The position numbers and the translations under genes are program-made. A stretch of DNA of 64,000 nucleotides, from contig NFUO01000702.1 in the NCBI GenBank assembly GCA_002197545.1, forward strand, positions 1 through 64,000, written 5' to 3'. Below, piece by piece: positions 28,904 through 35,681 of the stretch. Every line of letters begins with the position of its first letter. Position 1 is the first letter of the stretch. The notes below the pieces were generated by a model. It was not told the origin of the DNA and searched no databases. It saw only the letters and a program-made list of their open reading frames with translations. Source of the stretch: Acidobacteria subdivision 2 bacterium RH1 MAG20 (lineage in GTDB: Bacteria > Acidobacteriota > Terriglobia > Terriglobales > Acidobacteriaceae).

Positions 28904-30184
28904 CTAATCGATGCGGCAGATCAAGCACTTGAGATAGGTGGTCTCGGGTAACGTGAGGATGGCCGGGTGGTCGGGAGCGGCTCCTCGGGTTTCGAGGACT
29001 TGAACGCGGCATCCGGCGTCGGAGGCGGCTGAGGTTACTACCGCGGTGAACTCTTCGGGTGGAACGTGGTGCGAGCAGGAGCAGGTGACGAGGGTTCCTC
29101 CGGCTTTCAGCATCTTCATCGCGCGGAGGTTGAGCTCCTTGTAGCCGCGGAGAGCTCCTTCGGCGGCGCGTTTGGATTTGGCGAAGGCGGGAGGGTCGAG
29201 GACGATGGTGTCGAACTTCTCTCCGGCGGCTTCGTACTCGCGGAGAAACTCGAAGGCGTCGGCTTCGATCCATTCGACCTTGGCTGGAAGGTTGGGGTTG
29301 AGTTCGAGGTTGCGGTCGGCTACTTCGAGGGCAGCGCGGCTGGCGTCGATGCCGGTGACCTGATCGCAGCGCCGGGCCATGTGCAGGGCGAAGCCTCCCT
29401 GATAGGTGCAGACATCGAGAGCGCGGCCTCGAGCGTGGCTTGCGGCGGCGGCGTAGTTGAGACGCTGGTCGAGGAAGGCCCCGGTCTTCTGGCCGGAGGT
29501 GGCGTCGTAGTGCAGCTTCAAATTGTTGATGGTGAAGATGGTGGTCAGGGTTGGGGTGGCCGGGGCGTTGGTGTAAAGCGGCTCGGGTGAGGGTGGGGCC
29601 AGTTGCTCGAGCTCGCGGACCTTGGGGTCGGGGCGCTCGATGATCGTGGCGGGGTGGAGGCGCTCGCGGATGATCTCGGTGAGGAGTTGGCGGACGTCGT
29701 CCTGCGCGGTGCCCTGGGTTAATAGCTGGAGGATGACCAGGTCGTGGTAGCGGTCGGCGATGATGCCGGGGAGGTTGTCGGCTTCGGAGAAAATGAGGCG
29801 GGAGGCGTTGTTCTCGGGCGAGTCGGGGGCCAGTTCTTCGCGGAGGGTGAGGGCTGCGGCGACGCGGGCTTGAAGCTGTTCGAGGTAGGACGCGCGTGTA
29901 ACGGCGGTCTCGGGAGAGACGAGGCGGAGGGTGATCTGGGAGGCTGCGCTGTAGAGGGCTGTGCCTAGCGGGATGCCGCGGCTGTCGGTGATGGTGACGA
30001 GCGCGCCGGGGGCGATTTCGGTGGCGCCGATGGGTGGGATGAGGGATTCGATGTCGGAGCGGTAGACCCAGAGATGGCCTGCGCGGAGGCGGTCGGATGC
30101 GCGCCGGGTGATAGTGGCTGCCGGGCCGTGGGCTTGGGGGGCTGTGGTTTTGAGGGGACGCGATTCGGTGGGGGGCTTCGGCAT
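28904..30184 (-). CDS. RlmI-like class I rRNA (cytosine-C5) methyltransferase
   Basis: A 426-residue SAM-dependent methyltransferase of the YccW/RlmI family (in E. coli, m5C1962 of 23S rRNA). An N-terminal PUA-like domain (DRLRAGHLWVYRSDIESLIP) is followed by a central domain and a Rossmann methyltransferase: GQKTGAFLDQRLNYAAAASH, SAM motif ALDVCTYQGGFALHMARRC, motif IV FDTIVLDPPAFAKSK. CSCSHHV near the end supplies the conserved Cys. ATG 30184 (MPKPPTESRPLKTT) was chosen; open frame continues upstream without similarity. Codons are strongly C-ending. It faces the TIR gene divergently. Confidence 0.9.
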   Translation of the reverse strand: MPKPPTESRPLKTTAPQAHGPAATITRRASDRLRAGHLWVYRSDIESLIPPIGATEIAPGALVTITDSRGIPLGTALYSAASQITLRLVSPETAVTRASYLEQLQARVAAALTLREELAPDSPENNASRLIFSEADNLPGIIADRYHDLVILQLLTQGTAQDDVRQLLTEIIRERLHPATIIERPDPKVRELEQLAPPSPEPLYTNAPATPTLTTIFTINNLKLHYDATSGQKTGAFLDQRLNYAAAASHARGRALDVCTYQGGFALHMARRCDQVTGIDASRAALEVADRNLELNPNLPAKVEWIEADAFEFLREYEAAGEKFDTIVLDPPAFAKSKRAAEGALRGYKELNLRAMKMLKAGGTLVTCSCSHHVPPEEFTAVVTSAASDAGCRVQVLETRGAAPDHPAILTLPETTYLKCLICRID

Positions 30185-30362
30185 TACTCTATGGTCGCAT
30201 GGTGGGCGAGATGCTTGTGGGTTGTCCGGGAACCATGTTCCAAAGATCGAGTAATGGGAAGTTTGATACCGAAAAGCTGATTTTTGGTTACCTATCGGAT
30301 CTCGGTGAGTGCCTTGGCGACTTGACAGCAACATGCGACGCGCCTGGCGAGAGGTGCAACCC

Positions 30363-30368
30363 TATAAA
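30363..30368 (+). promoter_or_regulatory. Candidate -10 element of the TIR gene
   Basis: TATAAA ends eight bases before the proposed ATG at 30377. No matching -35 is present at 16-18 bases. If used, transcription would begin at or next to the start codon, giving a leaderless message. A GAGG touches the ATG too closely to be a normal ribosome site, which fits that idea but does not prove it. Confidence 0.35.
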
Positions 30369-30376
30369 ATTGAGGT

Positions 30377-31792
30377 ATGCCGCATGATCACCTCTTCGCC
30401 GGACCAGATTTCCATAGCGTGCTAGAGCATTACAAGGCCAAGCTGGTCGAGGCCTACGAGCATTTGTCTGATGACGAGGCGGTGGATGGGCAGGTCCAGG
30501 CGAATCTGAAGAAACAGTTTTTGCTCGACGTTCCCGTATTGAGATCTCAGGGAGAAATCTGGGCCGAGGAAAGCATCGCAAAGGTCGACGTCAGGCGGCT
30601 CCCGAATCGACTACCCGGTCTTGGTGACCGTCCAATTTATGAAGACGTTCCGGAATTCACAGTCCATGTGCCATTCGATGGCGATCCAGACGTCTTCGGG
30701 ATTGCACCCTCGGTCTACAGCCAATCGCCCGCATCGGGGCGGATCGTTGGTCATGAAATCTTGCTGACATTCCTGATGGTGATGCCCGGTCTTGATCTTC
30801 AGGGAAACATCGACAATACGATCCGCCAGATAAATTCCACGCTCGCCCATCTGCGCGAACAGATGGTTGTTTTCCAGCAAGGTCTAGATATTGCTCTCGC
30901 TCAGGCTGTGATGGTGCGCAAGCAACGTATCCAAATGCGTTCTAGCGCCGTGCACAATTTAAGGATTCCTGTCCGCCCGGCTCCACCAAGAAAGCCTCCG
31001 ACTCCTGCAGCTGCACGCAAAGCAGTTGAGACGAATACGGAACAGCCTTCGGAACCTCAGACGTGGGATGTCTTTATTTCGCATGCCTCTGAAGACAAGG
31101 CTTATGTCGATGAATTGCAACGGACGCTTGTTGCGGTCGGCTTACAGGTGTGGGTGGACAAAGGGGTGTTGCGCTGGGGCGACAGATTGCGGTCAAGAAT
31201 TGACGATGGTCTCAAACGAAGCCGGTTCGTTATCGTCGTTTTATCCAAGGCATTTCTAGGGATGAAGAAGTGGACGGAGTATGAGCTCGATTCGGCGTTC
31301 GCGCTAGAGACTGTAAACGAGAAGCGCATTTTGCCGCTCTGGCATGGCATAACACACGAAGAGCTGATGCAATATAGCCCCGGTCTCAGTGATCGCTTAG
31401 GGCTCGATTCCAGTAAGCAGTCGCCTACCGATCTTGGCAACGAACTTTTGATTTTGCTTGATCGAAGGCCCGGAGGCGCATTTCCCATTGCCGAGACGGT
31501 TCCCGTCGTGGAGCCCGCGAGCCACGCGACAGAAGAGATCAGGAAGGGAGAAACCGTCGCATACGCTTGGTACTGGACCAAAGATGGAAAAGTTGCAGGT
31601 CTTTACATCCGTAAGTCAACGTCCGGTCCCGATCGCTTCACATTGGAAGAGCCCGACGGGACAGTCTACGAAGACGGCCACGACGAAATTGCTATCAAGT
31701 ATGTAGCAGCCGACATGAAGCTGCGCCGCGATGGTCTACGAAGGAGCAGTGTAATGAGTTCCGGTGATTATCCGACCTTCAACTTACCTTGA
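30377..31792 (+). CDS. TIR-domain protein with unrecognised N-terminal domain
   Basis: A 471-residue protein. Residues 229-365 form a TIR domain: TWDVFISHASEDKAYVDELQ opens it, GLQVWVDKGVLRWGDRL covers the BB loop, RSRFVIVVLSKAFLGMKKW follows, and Glu303 in WTEYEL is in the position of the catalytic NADase glutamate. Residues 1-195 are unrecognised, with a probable coiled coil at about 145-187 (TIRQINSTLAHLREQMVVFQ). A Pro/Ala-rich linker at about 198-226 joins the two. The C-terminal 80 residues form another small unknown module (GETVAYAWYWTKDGKVAGLY). No signal or transmembrane segment. Bacterial TIR proteins are often NAD-cleaving immune effectors; here no partner gene is adjacent. Base composition is less GC-rich and codon choice more even than in neighbours, suggesting transfer. 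Confidence 0.85.
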   Translation: MPHDHLFAGPDFHSVLEHYKAKLVEAYEHLSDDEAVDGQVQANLKKQFLLDVPVLRSQGEIWAEESIAKVDVRRLPNRLPGLGDRPIYEDVPEFTVHVPFDGDPDVFGIAPSVYSQSPASGRIVGHEILLTFLMVMPGLDLQGNIDNTIRQINSTLAHLREQMVVFQQGLDIALAQAVMVRKQRIQMRSSAVHNLRIPVRPAPPRKPPTPAAARKAVETNTEQPSEPQTWDVFISHASEDKAYVDELQRTLVAVGLQVWVDKGVLRWGDRLRSRIDDGLKRSRFVIVVLSKAFLGMKKWTEYELDSAFALETVNEKRILPLWHGITHEELMQYSPGLSDRLGLDSSKQSPTDLGNELLILLDRRPGGAFPIAETVPVVEPASHATEEIRKGETVAYAWYWTKDGKVAGLYIRKSTSGPDRFTLEEPDGTVYEDGHDEIAIKYVAADMKLRRDGLRRSSVMSSGDYPTFNLP

Positions 31793-31918
31793 AAATGTCT
31801 TAACGGCTTAACGCTGTTTGCATGGCCGGTACCGACAAGTGTCGTATGCGTGCCAAGCCTGATTTCAATCTTTGCTTAGAGGGCAAATTACTCATCAAGC
31901 TTTGTTTGTACGACAAAA

Positions 31919-31931
31919 CGGGATAGTCCCG
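31919..31931 (-). terminator. Small hairpin downstream of the DUF4010 gene
   Basis: CGGGA and TCCCG around TAG, followed leftward by TTTTGTCG. It is about 110 bases past the stop of the leftward gene at 32040. The rest of the gap from 31793 to 32039 shows nothing recognisable. Confidence 0.35.
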
Positions 31932-32039
31932 ATAAACGCGCATCTCGTCAATGATTTCTGTTTCAGCGGTTGAGATAGCCAGCTAATACCTTCTGAGAGA
32001 CGGGATTGCAAACAATGACAACAGCTTTAGAAATTTGCG

Positions 32040-33314
32040 CTACAGCAACAGAGGCAATAGTCCGAGCAGAGCCAAGGTTGCGAGGAGTGCGAGGCCCTGT
32101 ATGCCGGTGCGGCGGTCGGCAAGGCTGTAAGCGTAGATACCCTTGATCAAGTTGTTGCTGGCTGCGGCGATGGCGATGGCGCCTCCGGCGATGGCGGTGG
32201 AGGTGAGCGCCGAGGTGGAACTTGCGAGGCTCAGGATGAAGGGATCGACGTCGGTGACTCCCATGATTCCAGCCAGCCCGAAGAGTCCGGCACGACCTAA
32301 GTAGAGCAGCGCGAGATGGGTGATGAACAACATTGCCACAAATAGCGCAGCGAAGAGGAAGGCCGCACCGAGCTGTAGGGGGTTCCCGGGCTGCAAGCTC
32401 TGCTCTGCGGGGGAGCTGCCGTGATCGAGGAGGTGCATCCAAAGCCAGCCACCGAGAAGAGCGACGCCGGCGAGCAGCAGAAAGGGCGGTCCGAGGCGGT
32501 GGAGCAGCGGGCGACTGAAGATAGCAAGCAGTGCGAGCAGACGGAGGTACATCATGCCGGAGGCGACCAGCATGGCTCCGGCGTAGAGATGAGGGCGTGA
32601 CTGTTCGCGTGCCCGTTTGGCGAGCACGACGGTGGTGAGCGTGGAGGAGTAGGCTCCGCCGAGCAGAGCCGCAAGCAGAACGCCGCCGCGCTGTTGCCTC
32701 CACACCTGAAGGAGATAGCTGCCGTACGAGATGGCACTGACGGCGACGACGACCAGCCAGGTTTTAAAGGGATTAAAACCGAAGGTGCCGAAGATGCGGT
32801 TCGGCACGATGGGAAGGATAACGCCTGCGAGAAGGAGAAACTTTGAGAAGGTGAGAATTTCGTTGCCGGGGATTCGTTTGGCGAGACTTTCAAGCGCTGT
32901 CTTCAGCTCGAGGAATGCGACGGCGAAGACGGTCAGTGTGATGGCGACCCAATACTGCTGGCGCGCGACGAGCGCCCCGATGACGAAGGTCAAGAGGCCG
33001 GAGAGCTCGGTCGTCATTCCGGCCAGTACCACTCCCTGTAGCTTGTGCTGATAGGACGTCCACAGAAATGCTCCGACGATAGCCAACCCGACGGCAGGCA
33101 GAACAAAATTTGTGTCGGAGAAGAGGCAGAGCGCGTAGCCGAGCAGACCCAGCAGGGGAAAGGTCCGAACTCCGCCGAACCGATACTGCTCCGACGTCGC
33201 CTTTTGTTCTTCGCGCTCGAGACCGATGAGGAAGGAGAGGAAGAGCACGAGGAGAAGCTGCGTGCCTTCGCGGGGGACGAGTTGGATGAGATTGTTGCCC
33301 ATAGCTGCTGCCAT
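32040..33314 (-). CDS. MgtC/DUF4010-family membrane protein
   Basis: A 424-residue inner-membrane protein with about 12 hydrophobic segments. The N-terminal part has the MgtC/SapB signature (FLSFLIGLEREEQKATSEQY, then GGVRTFPLLGLLGYAL). The C-terminal part fits DUF4010, with GGAYSSTLTTVVLAKRAREQ and GIMGVTDVDPFILSLASSTS. Relatives are of unknown transport function, possibly magnesium- or envelope-stress-related. The start is uncertain: ATG 33314, ATG 33302 and ATG 33344 are in frame and none has a good ribosome site; 33314 was chosen. Confidence 0.85.
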   Translation of the reverse strand: MAAAMGNNLIQLVPREGTQLLLVLFLSFLIGLEREEQKATSEQYRFGGVRTFPLLGLLGYALCLFSDTNFVLPAVGLAIVGAFLWTSYQHKLQGVVLAGMTTELSGLLTFVIGALVARQQYWVAITLTVFAVAFLELKTALESLAKRIPGNEILTFSKFLLLAGVILPIVPNRIFGTFGFNPFKTWLVVVAVSAISYGSYLLQVWRQQRGGVLLAALLGGAYSSTLTTVVLAKRAREQSRPHLYAGAMLVASGMMYLRLLALLAIFSRPLLHRLGPPFLLLAGVALLGGWLWMHLLDHGSSPAEQSLQPGNPLQLGAAFLFAALFVAMLFITHLALLYLGRAGLFGLAGIMGVTDVDPFILSLASSTSALTSTAIAGGAIAIAAASNNLIKGIYAYSLADRRTGIQGLALLATLALLGLLPLLL

Positions 33315-33422
33315 GACGAGGTTGCACGTTCGCACGACCATCATATGCGGTCGACGACTTTACGCAGCAGCTATTCGGAGACGGGAGTGCCGAGAGTCTT
33401 CGGCGGGTTGATGTGCGCTGAC

Positions 33423-33626
33423 CTAGACAGCCTTGCGCTGGAAGGTCGTCTTCTTGGTATTGGCGAAGGAGTCTTTCGCCTTGAACGATGCTGCGGATGC
33501 CGCGGCGGATGGCTTTGCGCCAGTCTTACCCTGAGCCGCCTTTTCGAGGGCCGCCTGCCGCTTCTGCGCTGCCCGACCCAGTCCGCCTATCTTGACGCTG
33601 CCTGCTTTAGGAATGAAATCGCTCAT
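33423..33626 (-). CDS. Small basic Ala/Lys-rich protein (67 aa)
   Basis: A 67-residue frame, ATG 33626 to TAG 33423, beginning MSDFIPKAGSVKIGGLGRAA and ending FANTKKTTFQRKAV. It is rich in Ala, Lys and Gln with a repetitive QKRQAALEKAAQGKTGAKPS centre, predicted helical or disordered. No hydrophobic segment. It has the look of a real small protein because composition is biased over the whole length and it sits alone between genes, but the ribosome site is weak and no family was recognised. Confidence 0.55.
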   Translation of the reverse strand: MSDFIPKAGSVKIGGLGRAAQKRQAALEKAAQGKTGAKPSAAASAASFKAKDSFANTKKTTFQRKAV

Positions 33627-33744
33627 AGAGGGATTTTCTCACGTTGGATCAATCTGCTCAAAGGAGATAACGGCATAAGGAGCTGACAGGAGCAACGAGC
33701 AGATTGTCAGGAGTGCGAAACTAGAGTGGTCGATAGGAGTTTGT

Positions 33745-34920
33745 GTGCACGAGATGGATGTGGTGGTGCTGGGTGCGGGTGCGGCGGGGATGATGTGCGC
33801 GATTGAGGCTGGACGGCGCGGGCGGCGCGTCGTGCTGCTGGACCATGCAGAGCGGGTGGGGAAGAAGATCCTGATCTCGGGTGGGGGACGGTGCAACTTC
33901 ACGAATATTCATTGCCGGGCGGAGAACTTTCTCTCGGAGAACCCTCACTTTGCCAAGTCGGCGCTGGCACGGTTTATGCCTGCTGACATTATTGCGATGG
34001 TGGAGAGGCACGGAATCCGCTATCACGAGAAGACGCTGGGGCAGTTGTTTTGCGACCGCTCGGCGATGGATGTGGTGACGATGCTGGAGCGGGAGTGCGC
34101 GGAGGCCGGTGTTCGTCTGGTGACGGGAGCGCGGGTGCTCTCGGTGAAGTGGGATGGGCGGTTTGTGGTGGAGACTTCCGCCGGGGTGTTTCGTGCGGAG
34201 GCTGTGGTGGTGGCGACGGGTGGGCTGTCGATTCCGAAGATGGGCGCTACCGGGTTTGGGTATGGGGTAGCTGAGCAGTTTGGGCTGCGGGTGGTGGAGT
34301 GCCGTCCAGCGCTGGTTCCACTAGTGTTTGGTGCGGAGGATTGCTCGCAGTGGTGCGATCTGACGGGCTTGTCGGCTGAGGTGGTGGCGGCAGCGGGAGT
34401 AAAGCAGCGGCGGGGGAGCTTCCGGGAGAAGATGCTGGTGACGCATCGTGGGCTGAGTGGACCGGCGATCTTGCAGGTGTCGTCTTACTGGCGGGCGGGA
34501 GAGGCGGTGGAGGTCGATCTGGCTCCGGGGGTAGAGGTGACGGCTCCGCTGCTGGCGCGGAATGCGCGGCGTGATGCCGGGGCTGCTGTGATGGCGCTGC
34601 GCGCGGTATTGCCGGGACGCATGGCGGAGCGATGGGTGGCCTTGCATGAACCTGACGACTGGACGAATACTTCGCTGGCCGTGATGGAGAAGAAGATTCA
34701 TGCGTGGCGGGTAATGCCTGCCGGAACTGAGGGCTATGCCAAGGCGGAGGTGACGGCTGGAGGTGTGGACACGGCTGAGCTGGATGCGAAGACGATGCAG
34801 AGCCGGAAGGTTCCGGGGCTGTACTTCATTGGCGAGGTGGTGGATGTGACCGGGTGGCTGGGGGGTTATAACTTTCAGTGGGCGTGGGCTTCGGGGGTGA
34901 GTGCCGGGCGGGCGGTTTAG
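33745..34920 (+). CDS. HI0933/BaiN-like FAD-dependent oxidoreductase
   Basis: A 391-residue cytosolic flavoprotein of the HI0933/YhiN/BaiN family. The dinucleotide fold DVVVLGAGAAGMMCAIEAGR is followed by the family hallmark RVGKKILISGGGRCNFTN. VVVATGGLSIPKMGATGFGY and the C-terminal FAD segment GEVVDVTGWLGGYNFQWAWA are intact. Some members reduce flavins or bile-acid intermediates; the role in most bacteria is unknown. The start is GTG 33745. Codons end strongly in G, so this + strand gene lies in the G-rich stretch of the + strand. Confidence 0.9.
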   Translation: MHEMDVVVLGAGAAGMMCAIEAGRRGRRVVLLDHAERVGKKILISGGGRCNFTNIHCRAENFLSENPHFAKSALARFMPADIIAMVERHGIRYHEKTLGQLFCDRSAMDVVTMLERECAEAGVRLVTGARVLSVKWDGRFVVETSAGVFRAEAVVVATGGLSIPKMGATGFGYGVAEQFGLRVVECRPALVPLVFGAEDCSQWCDLTGLSAEVVAAAGVKQRRGSFREKMLVTHRGLSGPAILQVSSYWRAGEAVEVDLAPGVEVTAPLLARNARRDAGAAVMALRAVLPGRMAERWVALHEPDDWTNTSLAVMEKKIHAWRVMPAGTEGYAKAEVTAGGVDTAELDAKTMQSRKVPGLYFIGEVVDVTGWLGGYNFQWAWASGVSAGRAV

Positions 34921-34939
34921 GGATTGCCGGAGTGAAGGT

Positions 34940-34971
34940 TTAACACCAATTTGCACCGATGACACCGATTA
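34940..34971 (+). repeat. Dispersed 32-bp repeat, copy 3
   Basis: Starts TTAACACCAATTTGCACCGA and ends CACCGATTA, 19 bases after the flavoprotein gene. It matches the two copies behind hslU about 6 kb away with three or four differences. Location in a 3' gap again suggests a REP-type intergenic element. Confidence 0.75.
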
Positions 34972-35021
34972 AAAACAGACAACAGCAACGGCGAAGCTTT
35001 TGCTGGGTGGAGGTTTACTCT

Positions 35022-35055
35022 CCCACCCATCGCAAAAAAAAATGCGATGGATGGG
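35022..35055. repeat. Hairpin with a poly-A loop
   Basis: CCCACCCATCGC (35022-35033) pairs with GCGATGGATGGG (35044-35055) with one mismatch; the inner bases are a run of nine A and a T. It lies in the convergent gap 34921-35138 next to a second hairpin and a dispersed repeat, so this gap is a cluster of repeat units. Confidence 0.6.
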
Positions 35056-35084
35056 ATACCCCGGCATTTGTGCGTGAGGCGAAA

Positions 35085-35110
35085 CCCATGTCCTAGAAGC
35101 GGGACATGGG
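35085..35110. repeat. Hairpin, possible acidobacterial REP-like unit
   Basis: CCCATGTCC (35085-35093) pairs perfectly with GGACATGGG (35102-35110) around an 8-base loop. It lies just downstream of the cytochrome gene at 35139 (leftward) and could terminate it, but it has no T-run. Confidence 0.6.
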
Positions 35111-35138
35111 GCACCCAGATTTGGTGACCTGTTGAGGG

Positions 35139-35603
35139 TTATTTTGAGGGTGGAGGGCCGTGCTGCTCTGGCGCGGGAGTGAATGCCGTGGGGGTGGACT
35201 GTCCGCGATGGCAGGTTCCGCAGCCGACCTTCATCATTTCGCCGTGGTCGGGGAGCTGAGCGAGATACTTGGCGTTGATGTTTTGGGTCATCTGTATCAT
35301 GATGCGCGCTGCCGATTTCTCGGGTTTGGCGTCGGAGGCGAAGTCGGGGCGGTGGGTCTGAGCGTTTTCCGCGTGGCAGAAGGTGCAATGCACGCCAAGG
35401 CTGCCGGTGAACTGGTGCATCGTCGCCATGAGGTCTTGCGATGAGATGTCCTTGGGCAGCACCTGCAGATTGGTAGGCTTCGGCATCTCGTGGTGAGGCC
35501 GCTGAGACGGCGCGGCCGAGGCGGTTTGCGCCTGAACGAAGGTGGAAGGAACGAGGAGCGAAACTGCAATCAGTGCGCTGGAGAGATAGTTCCTGTGAGT
35601 CAT
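35139..35603 (-). CDS. Periplasmic di-heme c-type cytochrome
   Basis: A 154-residue exported cytochrome. The signal peptide is MTHRNYLSSALIAVSLLVPS with cleavage near VQAQ. Two heme-binding motifs are present, CTFCH and CGTCH. The segment KPTNLQVLPKDISSQDLMAT before the first heme, and SDAKPEKSAARIMIQMTQNI between them, fit a family related to the photosynthetic reaction-centre cytochrome subunit, which is common in non-phototrophic acidobacteria. The redox partner is unknown. The C-terminal tail is Pro/His-rich. Single leftward gene. Confidence 0.85.
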   Translation of the reverse strand: MTHRNYLSSALIAVSLLVPSTFVQAQTASAAPSQRPHHEMPKPTNLQVLPKDISSQDLMATMHQFTGSLGVHCTFCHAENAQTHRPDFASDAKPEKSAARIMIQMTQNINAKYLAQLPDHGEMMKVGCGTCHRGQSTPTAFTPAPEQHGPPPSK

Positions 35604-35681
35604 TCGGCCTCTTCTGTGTTCTGCGTTCTCTACGCTTTGAATAGTACAAAAGTTTCTGCGTGATGGGTATAAATGCGTTTT

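Noticed and set aside
30322..30368. TTGACA and TATAAA as a promoter pair for the TIR gene
   Set aside because: The spacing is 35 bases, about twice what sigma70 promoters allow.
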